Of a stretch of 34,655 nucleotides of DNA, positions 17,952 through 26,517 are shown piece after piece. The notes under the pieces are model-generated. The model was not told where the DNA came from. It ran no database searches and worked only from the letters and a program-made list of their open reading frames with translations. The translations under genes and the position numbers were made by a program. Every line of letters starts with the position of its first letter. Within the stretch, counting starts at the first letter, position 1. The DNA is taken from positions 1 to 34,655 of the forward strand of contig NZ_JABAID010000027.1 of assembly GCF_012641335.1 (NCBI RefSeq). The letters are read 5' to 3'. Source of the DNA: Novosphingobium sp. ERN07. Its GTDB lineage: Bacteria; Pseudomonadota; Alphaproteobacteria; Sphingomonadales; Sphingomonadaceae.

Positions 17952-18746
17952 ATGGTTTTTGAAGATGTCACTGCGGCACAGCGCCGGATCGATTGCGTGC
18001 TGGTGGCCGGCGGAAAGTGGCACGACATTGATTTCGCACGGCTTGAACTGCTTAAACTTCTATCAGAAGACGATTTTGTCCGTGTCCGGGTATTCGAGGA
18101 TTACGAGAATATCGTCGCGATAGAGGCCGCTGACATCCTCGTCAGCTATACTTGCGACGTAATCCCTTCTCTCGATGTGCAGGAGCGACTGCGCGCCTGG
18201 GTTGCTGGTGGCCGGCGCTGGATGGCATTGCACGGCTGCAATTCAGTTCTGCGATTCCTCGACACCGGCAAGGTTGGAGCGCCTGACTGGGCGCCGCACT
18301 TCATGGAAACGCTGGGCACTGCCTTTGTCGCCCATCCGCCGGTAGGACCATTCGAGGTGACCATAACCGCGCCCGATCATCCGCTGGTGGCAGGGATCGA
18401 ACCATTCACGCCGCAGGATGACGAACTATACCTGTCTCGTCCGACCGCTGACGTCGAGACGCTGCTTCACGTTGATTTCGCCGGTCATGCGCCTGCATTC
18501 GAGATCGAACACTGGCAGCAGGATCGGCACCCCCTGATGTACCTGCGTTCGCTGGGGGAAGGCGCGGTGCTGTATAATGCTCTGGGGCATTGCCGCGGAC
18601 ATCTGGACATGCAGCCGAAGGTCGCATGGTTTCCCACCGTGCAGCGCGGTGCGTGGCGGTGCCCGGAATACTATGAACTGCTGCGCAGGGGTATCGCCTG
18701 GACCAAGGAACCGCTCGCGACCGGAGCCGTCAACGACGCCGCCTAG
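17952..18746 (+). CDS. ThuA-like domain protein
   Basis: Protein of about 264 residues with the ThuA-like, glutamine-amidotransferase-like fold. Typical blocks are VAGGKWHD near the start, ADILVSYTCD, an LHGCNS turn holding a Cys, and YLRSLGEGAVLYNALGH towards the end. ThuA proteins are known from trehalose and other sugar utilisation operons, but many occur in unrelated catabolic clusters without a known reaction. The start ATG at 17952 follows GGGG rather weakly. The gene diverges from a TetR gene. Its stop (TAG) interlocks with the stop of the convergent CoA ligase gene through the sequence CTAG. Confidence 0.78.
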   Translation: MVFEDVTAAQRRIDCVLVAGGKWHDIDFARLELLKLLSEDDFVRVRVFEDYENIVAIEAADILVSYTCDVIPSLDVQERLRAWVAGGRRWMALHGCNSVLRFLDTGKVGAPDWAPHFMETLGTAFVAHPPVGPFEVTITAPDHPLVAGIEPFTPQDDELYLSRPTADVETLLHVDFAGHAPAFEIEHWQQDRHPLMYLRSLGEGAVLYNALGHCRGHLDMQPKVAWFPTVQRGAWRCPEYYELLRRGIAWTKEPLATGAVNDAA

Positions 18747-20296
18747 TTGATCTTGCGGTCGTAGCCGGCCCAGTAGGGTTCGCGAAGTTCGCGGCGCAGC
18801 ACCTTGCCTGTCGGCCCGCGTGGCAGCGCTTCGATGACCTCGACCGATTTGGGCAGCTTGTACCCCGCAAGGCGTTGACGCGCCCAGGCGATCACTTCTG
18901 CAGGTTCGATCTGCAAACCCGGAGCAGCAACCGCGAGTGCCTTTACCTCTTCGCCCCATTTTGCCGACGGGACGCCGATAACGGCAACTTCGGCAATGGC
19001 GGGATGTTCGTACAATGCCGCCTCAACCTCGGCTGGATAGACGTTTTCCCCCCCGGTGACGATCATGTCCTTCACCCGGTCCTGGATGAACAGATAGCCT
19101 TCAGTATCGAGGTAGCCCGCATCGCCGGTCCGAAACCAGCCGTCGGCAGAAAGCGACTCGGCCGTCGCATCAGGGCGCTGCCAGTATCCTGCCATCACCA
19201 GCGGCGCGCGAAATGCGATCTCGCCGCTTGTACCCGGCGGAAGCGGTTCGCCTGCATCATTTTGCACGCGCACTTCGATGCCCGGCATCATCGGGCGTCC
19301 GGCCGATGCCATTCGAACCGTGCCGGCAGGGTCGTGATCGTCCGGTGTGAGAGCACAGACAGTCCCCGAAGTCTCGGTCATTCCGTACATCTGCACGAAC
19401 CCGCAACGGAAAACGGCCATCGCTTCGCGCAGCAGCGGCAGCGGGATCGGAGACGCGCCGTACAGAATGGTGCGGATGCGGCTGTAATCGACCTGCCCTG
19501 CACGGGGGTGCCGCAGCAGCATCTGAAGCGCGGATGGCACTACGAAAATCTTGCTGAGCCGTTCGCGCTCGATGAAATCAAGGACCTGTCCGGCATCGAA
19601 TTCACTGGCCACAAGACCGGTCGCCCCGGCTGCAAGCGTCTGTATGCCGAAGCCCGTTCCGCCAATATGGAACACCGGCATGACGATCAGCGCCACGTCA
19701 TCGTCGGTGAAGCGGTTCCATTCCGGCTGCTCGTCGGGCGGCAGTGTACGATAGATCAGCAGGTTACGGTGCGAAAGCATCGCACCCTTGGGTCGTCCGG
19801 TTGTGCCCGAAGTGTAGAGTTGAACGGCGATATCATGCTCGTCCACCGGCACGCACGGATCGACCGCAGATTGCGCATCGCGCCACGCCTGATAATCTGC
19901 AAGCGGAAGCAGGCAAGGGGCATCGGCGCGCCCAGCAAACAGCGCGGCCATCCGACCGGCAAACTCGGCCCCAGCCACGATCCAGCGCAGTCCGGCATCG
20001 CCGATGATCCACTCCATTTCGGCATCAGCCAACCGCCAATTGATCGGGACGATGACGATGCCCGCCTTGGCAGCACCGAACAGCAGTTCGTAATAGGCGG
20101 GGTCGTTCTTGCCGAGATAGCCGATCCGCGTGCCGGGTCCGAAGCCGAGAGCAGTCAGGCCATTGGCGACGCAGCTCGACCGCTCGCCGAGCGCGGCGAA
20201 GCTGGTGTCTGTACCGGCAAACCGCAATGCAGGTTTGTCGCCGTACTTCGCGGCCAGCGCCGAGACGAGAGCACCAAGTGTGGCCTCCCCGCTCAT
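18743..20296 (-). CDS. acyl-CoA synthetase (AMP-forming, ANL superfamily)
   Basis: Adenylate-forming CoA ligase of 517 residues. The P-loop-like motif YTSGTTGRPKG is at residues 161-171, YGMTETSG follows in the middle, GWFRTGD and KDMIVTGGENVYPAE mark the hinge and C-terminal part, and GPTGKVLRREL carries the catalytic Lys. All core motifs are intact. It would activate a carboxylic acid of the pathway to its CoA thioester. The ATG overlaps the stop of the E2 gene (ATGA). It is the last gene of the nine-gene minus-strand operon. Medium-chain, aromatic or cyclic acids are all possible substrates. Confidence 0.92.
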   Translation of the reverse strand: MSGEATLGALVSALAAKYGDKPALRFAGTDTSFAALGERSSCVANGLTALGFGPGTRIGYLGKNDPAYYELLFGAAKAGIVIVPINWRLADAEMEWIIGDAGLRWIVAGAEFAGRMAALFAGRADAPCLLPLADYQAWRDAQSAVDPCVPVDEHDIAVQLYTSGTTGRPKGAMLSHRNLLIYRTLPPDEQPEWNRFTDDDVALIVMPVFHIGGTGFGIQTLAAGATGLVASEFDAGQVLDFIERERLSKIFVVPSALQMLLRHPRAGQVDYSRIRTILYGASPIPLPLLREAMAVFRCGFVQMYGMTETSGTVCALTPDDHDPAGTVRMASAGRPMMPGIEVRVQNDAGEPLPPGTSGEIAFRAPLVMAGYWQRPDATAESLSADGWFRTGDAGYLDTEGYLFIQDRVKDMIVTGGENVYPAEVEAALYEHPAIAEVAVIGVPSAKWGEEVKALAVAAPGLQIEPAEVIAWARQRLAGYKLPKSVEVIEALPRGPTGKVLRRELREPYWAGYDRKIN

Positions 20297-21765
20297 GCAG
20301 TCAGTTCCTCGGGGTGTTCGATCAGCCGTGTCAGTTCAGCCAGGAAACGCGCACCGACCGCCCCATCTATCGCCCGGTGATCGCAGGACAGCGAGAGTTC
20401 GATCCGTGTTACGAATGACAGCGCATGATCCACGCCGGTGGCATCCTGCCGCGCCGCACCAACGGCGAGGATAGCGCCCTGAGGCGGATTGATGATCGCA
20501 TCGAACTGTTGGATGCCGAACATGCCAAGGTTTGATACCGAAAAGCTGCCGCCCGAGAATTCCTCGGCCGCCAGTTTGCCGGCGCGGGCCCGCCCGGCGA
20601 GCGCCTTGACCTCCGCGGAGATGGCAGCGACCGATTTGTTTTGGGCTGCGCGCACGATCGGGGTCAACAAGCCCTTTTCCGTCGCCACGGCAACAGCAAT
20701 ATCGGCATTGGCAAAGCGGTGTATGTCATCGTCGTGCACCTGCACGTTGACATCAGGATGGGCGGCCAGAGCCAAGGCGCAGGCCCGGATCAGATAGTCA
20801 TTGATGGACGGCGCTTCACCGGTGGCACGTTTGGCTTGCGCACGCAGCGCCAACAGAGCATCGATTCTCGCGCCATTGCGAAGATAGAAGTGCGGAATCG
20901 TGCTTTTCGAAAGCGTCAGTTGTCGTGCGATGGCTTTGCGCATCGGTGACATGCGGACTACCTCTACCGTCCCTGACGGCGGCGACACGGAACCAAACGC
21001 ATATGCCGCGACTGGCACGGAAGCGGGCTGAACCGGCGGTGGCGGTGGCGGAGCGGGCGGCGTCAGCCGCGCCATTACATCAGCCTTGCCAATCCGTCCG
21101 CGAGCGCCTGTTCCGGCAATGCCGCTGATATCCACGCCATGCTGCACTGCCAGCCGTTTTGCCAGCGGTGAGGCGAACACGCCGTCCACTGACGCAGTGG
21201 TGGGTGCGATAGTGACCGGTGCTCCGCCCGCAGGCGCAGCCGCGGGGCGACCATGCTGGTCAACGTCCTGGTAGGTGACCCGGCCACCCTTCCCCGAACC
21301 CGCGATCCCGGCAAGATCGACGCCGCGCTGTTCAGCATACTGGCGCGCACCCGGGCTGATTGCCATATCGGCCGGAATGGCAGGCGGCGGTGTCGGTGCT
21401 GCTTGCGCAAGCGGGGGCGGCAACGAGGTCTCTGTGCTTGCAGCTGTCGCGGCGGCGGCGGCGCCGCTGGGCGCATAGCCAGCCACGAACGCGTCGAGCC
21501 CTGCTAGATCGGGCGTCGTCCCCGCATCGGAAAACACCGCCAGTAAGGCCCCCACCGGACGGGTCTCCCCAGCAGGAACCACTATCCGCGCAAGTTTGCC
21601 GGGAAACTCCGCTTCGTATTCGTTCGTGATCTTGTCGGTTTCAATCAGCGTCAGGACTTCGCCCTTGGTAAAGTCGGCACCCTCGCTGACCATCCATTCG
21701 GCGACCGTCCCTTCTTCCATCTCGATACCCCACTTCGGCATCGTGAAGGCGCGAAGGCCGCTCAT
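20293..21765 (-). CDS. 2-oxoacid dehydrogenase complex E2 (dihydrolipoamide acyltransferase) with two E3-binding domains
   Basis: E2 subunit of 490 residues. The lipoyl domain (about 1-80) carries the lipoylation Lys45 in IETDKITNEY. Two separate peripheral subunit-binding domains follow, at about 136-169 (GSGKGGRVTYQDV) and 198-233 (GTGARGRIGKADV), separated by Ala/Pro-rich linkers; a Pro-rich linker leads to the catalytic domain. The catalytic motif DHRAIDG (His463) is intact. The start overlaps the E1 beta stop and the stop overlaps the ligase start. It passes an acyl group from E1 to CoA. Most bacterial E2s have a single binding domain, so the duplication is notable. No E3 gene is present. 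Confidence 0.92.
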   Translation of the reverse strand: MSGLRAFTMPKWGIEMEEGTVAEWMVSEGADFTKGEVLTLIETDKITNEYEAEFPGKLARIVVPAGETRPVGALLAVFSDAGTTPDLAGLDAFVAGYAPSGAAAAATAASTETSLPPPLAQAAPTPPPAIPADMAISPGARQYAEQRGVDLAGIAGSGKGGRVTYQDVDQHGRPAAAPAGGAPVTIAPTTASVDGVFASPLAKRLAVQHGVDISGIAGTGARGRIGKADVMARLTPPAPPPPPPVQPASVPVAAYAFGSVSPPSGTVEVVRMSPMRKAIARQLTLSKSTIPHFYLRNGARIDALLALRAQAKRATGEAPSINDYLIRACALALAAHPDVNVQVHDDDIHRFANADIAVAVATEKGLLTPIVRAAQNKSVAAISAEVKALAGRARAGKLAAEEFSGGSFSVSNLGMFGIQQFDAIINPPQGAILAVGAARQDATGVDHALSFVTRIELSLSCDHRAIDGAVGARFLAELTRLIEHPEELTA

Positions 21766-22787
21766 CGCGGCGCGCTCCCGCGATAGCCGAGCAGTTCGTG
21801 GACGGCAGCCTCGACGTCTCCCACGCCAGGCAGATAAGCTCGCTCCAGTTCGACCGCGAACGGGACCGGTGAATGAGGTGGCGTGACCATCTTGACAGGG
21901 GCACGCAGCGCGGAGAATGCCTTGGTCGCGACGTTGGCGGCGATATCCACCGCAAGGCCGCAGCGCGGCGGATTTTCATCGAGCACTACCAGACGACCAG
22001 TAAGCTCGACGGAATCGAGGATCGCTTCCTCGTCGATCGGGCTGGTCGTGCGCAGATCGAGCACATCGCAGCCGATGCCTTGCTGCGCCAACTTATCGGC
22101 AGCCTTGGCCGCGACGGCGACCATCTGACCGCAGGTGACGATGGTCACATCCGTACCTTCGCGGACGGTGCGGGCATGACCGAACGGGATCAGGTATTCG
22201 CCTTCGGGAACTTCCTCGCGCGAGGCGTAAAGTGCCTTCGGCTCGAAGAACAGCACGGGATCATCGTCGCGGATTGCTTGAGTAAGCAAACCCTTTGCCT
22301 CGGCAGGACTGGACGGTATCACAACTTTCAGGCCGGGAATTGCCGTCATCATCGCGTAAACTGCCTGACTGTGCTGCGGACCCGCGTTGCGCCCGGCACC
22401 GTAAGCCACGCGGATGACAGCCGGACAGCGACTTTTCCCACCGAACATATAGCGGAACTTGGCCATCTGGTTCCAGATCTGGTCGAGGCAAACCCCGATG
22501 AAGTCTGCGAACATCAATTCGGCCACGGGGCGCTTTCCGGCCAGTGCCGCACCCGCAGCAGCCCCGATGATCGCCGATTCCGAGATCGGAGTGTCGATGA
22601 CCCGGCCCGCGCCGAATTTGGCGTATAGTCCTTCGGTGGTCTTCCAGATGCCACCGATAGCCTCTGGACCTCCTGCGGTGCCCATCCCGCCGACGACATC
22701 CTCCCCCAGCACGATGACCCGTGGATCCCGCTCCATTTCCTGGTGCAGGGTGAGGTTGATCGCCTCGCGCAATTGCATGATCGCCAT
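21762..22787 (-). CDS. 2-oxoacid dehydrogenase E1 component, beta subunit
   Basis: Beta chain of a heterotetrameric thiamine-diphosphate dehydrogenase, 341 residues. Recognisable blocks are LREAINLTL, VIVLGEDV, DTPISESAIIGAAAGAAL with the Glu that contacts the cofactor, FADFIGVCLDQIWNQ, and VLDLRTTSPID in the C-terminal part. The length fits PDH- or acetoin-dehydrogenase-type beta subunits. It lies 13 bases after the E1 alpha stop and overlaps the E2 start. ATG at 22778 is an alternative start. The substrate may be pyruvate, acetoin or a pathway-specific 2-oxoacid; the sequence alone does not decide. Confidence 0.93.
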   Translation of the reverse strand: MAIMQLREAINLTLHQEMERDPRVIVLGEDVVGGMGTAGGPEAIGGIWKTTEGLYAKFGAGRVIDTPISESAIIGAAAGAALAGKRPVAELMFADFIGVCLDQIWNQMAKFRYMFGGKSRCPAVIRVAYGAGRNAGPQHSQAVYAMMTAIPGLKVVIPSSPAEAKGLLTQAIRDDDPVLFFEPKALYASREEVPEGEYLIPFGHARTVREGTDVTIVTCGQMVAVAAKAADKLAQQGIGCDVLDLRTTSPIDEEAILDSVELTGRLVVLDENPPRCGLAVDIAANVATKAFSALRAPVKMVTPPHSPVPFAVELERAYLPGVGDVEAAVHELLGYRGSAPR

Positions 22788-22800
22788 TGGCCTGGCCCTC

Positions 22801-23772
22801 TCAGTAGCTGATGTAGATATCGGTCAGGACGTCGGCGGCCGTCGGCCGGGGGGCGGCGCGCGCCTCATCCACAGCTTCATCGATCAGTCGGCCGACTTCA
22901 AAGTCGATTTGGTCAAGCTCGGCACCCTTGAGGAGCTTCGCCTCGGTGACGCTGGTCCGAAACGCCTCGAGGCAGTCGCGGGTCGCGCGCAGCCGGTCCA
23001 GTTCACCCGGGCCGCGATAGCGCTGCGGATCGCCTTCGAAGTGACCGAAGAAACGCTCGGTATCGAGTTCGACCGCTGCCGGGCCGTGGCCGGCGCGAAC
23101 ATATTCCAGCACTTCGCGCATGACCTCGAACACCGCGAAGAAATCGCAGCCATTCCCGCGCCAGACCTTCATGCCGAACGCTTCAGCACGACTGGCGATG
23201 TCGCCGGCGGTGCCGACCGCGTAATCAACCCCGGTATGTTCGGAGTAGTGATTGTTTTCGAACAGGAAGATACATGGCGCTTTCAGCACCACGGCCATGT
23301 TCATCGCCTCGAACGTGGTGCCCTGATTGCAGGCCCCGTCACCCGAAAAGGCGATGGCGACCCGCCCATCGCCGTCCAGCTGCGCCGAGATCGCCGCGCC
23401 GACCGCGATGGGCGCGCCCGCCCCAACGATGCCGTTGGCGCCCAGCATACCCTTGTCGACATCGGCGATGTGCATGGAGCCGCCCTTGCCTTTGCAGAGT
23501 CCTTCGGAACTGCCGTAGATTTCACGCATCATGCCTTTGACGTCGCAGCCCTTGGCGATGCAGTGGCCGTGGCCGCGATGGGTGGAAATGATGAAATCGC
23601 CATCGGTCAGGTGTTCGCAAACGCCGACCGCAACGGCTTCCTGACCCGAATAGAGGTGGGTAAAACCGGCAATCTCGCCCTTCTGGATTTCGTTATGAAG
23701 GCGCTCCTCGAATTCGCGGATCACCTTCATCTGGCGGTAGGCTATGAGCATCTGCTCACGGCTGAGCTGCAT
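22801..23772 (-). CDS. 2-oxoacid dehydrogenase E1 component, alpha subunit
   Basis: Alpha chain of 323 residues, near the length of acetoin-dehydrogenase and bacterial PDH alpha subunits. The thiamine-diphosphate motif begins with SGDGACNQG (about 143-151) and ends with ENN near 172-174. HRGHGH and KGKGGSMH are typical of the family. GGGAG lies seven bases before the ATG. A 52-base gap separates it from the upstream SDR, the widest in this operon, so an internal promoter is possible. It works with the E1 beta and E2 genes directly downstream to decarboxylate a 2-oxoacid or similar compound. Confidence 0.93.
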   Translation of the reverse strand: MQLSREQMLIAYRQMKVIREFEERLHNEIQKGEIAGFTHLYSGQEAVAVGVCEHLTDGDFIISTHRGHGHCIAKGCDVKGMMREIYGSSEGLCKGKGGSMHIADVDKGMLGANGIVGAGAPIAVGAAISAQLDGDGRVAIAFSGDGACNQGTTFEAMNMAVVLKAPCIFLFENNHYSEHTGVDYAVGTAGDIASRAEAFGMKVWRGNGCDFFAVFEVMREVLEYVRAGHGPAAVELDTERFFGHFEGDPQRYRGPGELDRLRATRDCLEAFRTSVTEAKLLKGAELDQIDFEVGRLIDEAVDEARAAPRPTAADVLTDIYISY

Positions 23773-23824
23773 GGCTTTGCTCCCTGTTCGGACGGTGCTG
23801 ATCGGCTGGCTGACGCTGGCGCGA

Positions 23825-24586
23825 TCAGAACTGGATTCGTTTGGTCATTGCACCATCGATCACGATGTTGGTGCCGCTGATGAAACGCGCTATCGGGCTG
23901 GCGAGGAAGGCGATGGTAGCGGCAACTTCCTCGGGCTCGCCAAGGCGGCCGGCGGGCACTTTGGCCACTGTTGCATCGTAGAATTCGCTGCGGCCTGCCT
24001 TGATCTTGTCCCAGGAGCCATCGGCGATGAAGATCGGTCCGGGCGAGACGGTGTTGACCCGGATGCCCTGCGGGGCGAGCTTCTGGGCAAGCGCGCCAGC
24101 ATGGTGCGTGATCGCCGCCTTCATTGCAGCATAGGGCTGCGGCCCGAACGAAGGTTCGATAGCCACATTGGTGCCGATCACGATGATCGAACCAGCATCC
24201 GATTTTTCAAGGTGGGGTATGGCCGCATTGATGCCGCGCCAGGTTCCCATCACGTCGATTTCAAATGCGTTCTTCCAAGATTCCTCCGACGCTGGCGGGC
24301 CGCCGGCCGACGCGAAGGAGATGAAGATGTCGCAGCCGCCCAGCGCCGCTGCGGCCTCATTCACCCAAGCGCGATAGGCGTCGGGATCCGCAAGATCGAC
24401 ACTGGCGGAATGGACAGACACGCCGCGCGCTTCGAGTGCTGCGCGCGTTTCGTCGATCGACGCCTGATCGCGAGCGCAGAATGCGATGTCCACGCCTTCG
24501 TCCGCCAGCAAGTTTGCGGCATAGCGACCCAGCCCCTTGGTGGCACCGGCGAGAATGGCTTTGCGGCCCTTGAGTTTCAGATCCAT
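23825..24586 (-). CDS. SDR family oxidoreductase with Thr in place of the catalytic Ser
   Basis: SDR of 253 residues. GATKGLGR forms the cofactor loop. The NNAG motif is altered to SFASAG. Counting back 13 residues from the Tyr of YAAMK, the position normally held by Ser is Thr in VIGTNVA. Thr can substitute, but activity may differ. AGGAGG lies eight bases before the ATG, a strong ribosome site. It sits 3 bases after the NIPSNAP-like gene and 52 bases before E1 alpha in the minus-strand operon. The C-terminal part (FISGTNIVIDGAMT) is normal. Substrate unknown. Confidence 0.86.
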   Translation of the reverse strand: MDLKLKGRKAILAGATKGLGRYAANLLADEGVDIAFCARDQASIDETRAALEARGVSVHSASVDLADPDAYRAWVNEAAAALGGCDIFISFASAGGPPASEESWKNAFEIDVMGTWRGINAAIPHLEKSDAGSIIVIGTNVAIEPSFGPQPYAAMKAAITHHAGALAQKLAPQGIRVNTVSPGPIFIADGSWDKIKAGRSEFYDATVAKVPAGRLGEPEEVAATIAFLASPIARFISGTNIVIDGAMTKRIQF

Positions 24587-24589
24587 AAC

Positions 24590-24925
24590 TTAAACCTCCT
24601 GCCGGGCGATGCGACCGCCTCGGGCGTCCATGAACACAAGCGTCTCCGTCTCGACATAGCGGTCGAGCAGGACGCGGATTTCGGCGTAGTCGGGATGTTC
24701 GCGGAACCGATCGTATGTGGTTGCAAAATCGGGATAGTCGTCCATCTCCCAGAGATCGATGATGGTGTTGAGCCGCCCGCTGCGCTGCACGAAGCAACCG
24801 ACCATGCGCCAGGTTCCGCTGTTTTCCATGATCGGGAAAATGCGCGTGTTGAGCAGATCAAGCATGGCCTGCAAGTGGCCGGGCGTGACAGTGATTTCCG
24901 CTTTCAGATACAGCATCGTGCGCAT
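24590..24925 (-). CDS. NIPSNAP-like dimeric alpha-beta barrel protein
   Basis: Small protein of 111 residues with an alternating strand-helix pattern of the ferredoxin-like dimeric alpha-beta barrel. LYLKAEITVTPGHL and IIDLWEMDDYPD resemble NIPSNAP-family proteins. AAGGATCG precedes the ATG. It is 6 bases downstream of Rieske copy 4 and 3 bases upstream of the SDR, so it is firmly inside the operon. Proteins with this fold in degradation operons can be cofactor-free oxygenases, isomerases or accessory proteins; I cannot choose between these. Confidence is high for a real gene, moderate for the family. Confidence 0.72.
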   Translation of the reverse strand: MRTMLYLKAEITVTPGHLQAMLDLLNTRIFPIMENSGTWRMVGCFVQRSGRLNTIIDLWEMDDYPDFATTYDRFREHPDYAEIRVLLDRYVETETLVFMDARGGRIARQEV

Positions 24926-24931
24926 CGATCC

Positions 24932-26134
24932 TTAATTGCGGCCGGCCATGATGGCGTTGAGATTGCGGTGCCAGTGCTGGAGCGCGATTTCGTTTCGCCC
25001 CAGCACGGTGGTGAAGCCCTCAGGAGCCCAGCGCAGGTTTTGCTGCCCGTCGCGTGATACCGAGTAATCCTCCTCGGTGACCACGGTCTGTATGAAGTCG
25101 TGCATCTCTGCCCACTTCGCGACATTGACCTCGCCGCCGGCATGTGCGGGCTGGTAGGTTGATAGCAGCGTGAGGGACCGGTCCGGCGTTTCGCCCGGAA
25201 ACACCCGCGAAATGCCGTAGAACTGGCCAACACCGGGAATGGCGTTGACGTTGATCACCATGTTCGGAAACAGCAGGTAAAGCCCGCCGTAGTCGGTATG
25301 CGGCCAGTCGGCTTCGGGCTGGTCCTGATAGGCCATGAATTCGGCGCGCGGGAACGCCAGCCGGGCGTGCAGGCCGTAGCTATCGTAAATCATGATGTTC
25401 GAATACGCGAGCTGACCGATCGTCGTCGGGTGAAGCGATGCGAAGTGATAGCTCTCACCATAGGTGTCGAGCGCATACTTCCAGTTCGCTTCGCATGGTA
25501 TTTCGGACCGCCGGATCGGTTCGGCCCGCCCCAGTTCGAGATGCGCCAGTTCACTGGCAAAATCGCCGAGATGCTTGGCCACATCAATCGGCTCGCCTGC
25601 CGGGTCGAGCCGGACGAAGATCAGACCGTGCTCCTCTGCCACAGGTACCGGCAGGAGACCAAGTTCGGCCTTGTCGATCCCATCGAAACCTTCCTTGCCG
25701 GGCTGGCCGATCAGCTTGCCCTCGAGATCGAACGTCCAGGCATGGAACCGGCAGGTCAGCCGCGTCCGACGCGTGCAATCAGTAACAACCTTGGCACCGC
25801 GATGCGGGCACATGTTGCGGAAGGCATTGACCGCGCCGGACTTCGACCTGACCAGCACGATCGACGGCCCGAGCACGTCGAATGTCATCATGTCGCCGAC
25901 CTCGGGGATATCGCGCGTCAGCCCTGCCACGACCGGCATTCCGTGAAAGATTGCACGGCGTTCCCGCTCTGCAAAATCGGCACTGGTGTAGATGACTGGG
26001 TCGATCCGCATCGGCTCTGCGTCGAGGTCAGTTGTCTTCGAGCGCATCCGGTCAAGAGTGCGTCGGCGAAGCGCATAGTGCGAGGCACGCCGGGCTGTTT
26101 CGACCGGATCCCCTGTGTTGATTGCCTCGCACAT
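24932..26134 (-). CDS. Rieske oxygenase alpha subunit (copy 4)
   Basis: Oxygenase subunit of 400 residues, the shortest and most divergent of the four. Rieske ligands are Cys109, His111, Cys128 and His131 (CPHRG, CRFHAW). The mononuclear iron site is His230 and His235 with Glu227 in the bridging position; a C-terminal Asp is likely in EEDYSVS. ATG at 26134 has AGGAG seven bases upstream. Upstream by 23 bases is the small monooxygenase-fold gene, downstream by 6 the NIPSNAP-like gene. Co-transcription with the CoA ligase and 2-oxoacid dehydrogenase suggests it acts in the same branch of the pathway. Confidence 0.92.
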   Translation of the reverse strand: MCEAINTGDPVETARRASHYALRRRTLDRMRSKTTDLDAEPMRIDPVIYTSADFAERERRAIFHGMPVVAGLTRDIPEVGDMMTFDVLGPSIVLVRSKSGAVNAFRNMCPHRGAKVVTDCTRRTRLTCRFHAWTFDLEGKLIGQPGKEGFDGIDKAELGLLPVPVAEEHGLIFVRLDPAGEPIDVAKHLGDFASELAHLELGRAEPIRRSEIPCEANWKYALDTYGESYHFASLHPTTIGQLAYSNIMIYDSYGLHARLAFPRAEFMAYQDQPEADWPHTDYGGLYLLFPNMVINVNAIPGVGQFYGISRVFPGETPDRSLTLLSTYQPAHAGGEVNVAKWAEMHDFIQTVVTEEDYSVSRDGQQNLRWAPEGFTTVLGRNEIALQHWHRNLNAIMAGRN

Positions 26135-26157
26135 GCACTCGCTCCTGGTGCTGGCGA

Positions 26158-26517
26158 TCAGGCCGCGGCTGTCGGTTGGGTGAAGAAATCGGCGCGTGGG
26201 GTGCCGGTTTCGTCATAGACTGGCTCATCATGCGCGACGAGGTACTTGCGGCTTGTCGACACGACCGGCCCCGCCGAGCGAAGTTGGCTCCGCATCTCGG
26301 TATAGTTCGGCAGGCTGAAATGGTGCGCCAGCGCGGCTTCGTCGGTCCAGCGCTCGAACACGTGAACGCGACCGGGCGTCAGGGGATCGAGTGCCCAGCT
26401 GTAAGCCTCGCACCCTGGCTCGGCCAGCGATGCTTCGATCAGAGGCCTGGAATCACGCAGGATGCGATCCGCCGCTTCGGGATCGAGGTCCATAACAGCA
26501 GTGATTAGGATGGTCAC
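26158..26517 (-). CDS. antibiotic biosynthesis monooxygenase (ABM) fold protein
   Basis: Protein of about 119 residues with the ABM/dimeric alpha-beta barrel pattern: strand ILITAVMDL, helix, EPGCEAYSWALD, HVFERWTDEAALAHHF. The start is GTG at 26517, with AAGGAG eight bases upstream and overlapping the stop of the preceding SnoaL gene (GTGA). A longer frame upstream is not supported by a ribosome site. ABM proteins include cofactor-free quinone-forming monooxygenases as well as members of unknown role. A Trp-His-rich core (ERWTDE, HHF) is present, but no specific activity can be assigned. Confidence 0.82.
   Translation of the reverse strand: MTILITAVMDLDPEAADRILRDSRPLIEASLAEPGCEAYSWALDPLTPGRVHVFERWTDEAALAHHFSLPNYTEMRSQLRSAGPVVSTSRKYLVAHDEPVYDETGTPRADFFTQPTAAA

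Noticed and set aside
18743..18746. CTAG where the stops of two convergent genes interlock
   Set aside because: A neat compact arrangement, but such overlaps are common in dense gene clusters and imply no special function.
18875..20380. 501-codon plus-strand frame opposite the CoA ligase
   Set aside because: Long antisense frames are expected opposite GC-rich genes. The minus strand carries all ANL motifs and this frame matches no family.
22459..25057. Two long overlapping plus-strand frames (22459-23880 and 23744-25057)
   Set aside because: They are shadows of the E1 alpha, E1 beta, SDR and NIPSNAP genes on the other strand, whose motifs and ribosome sites are clear.
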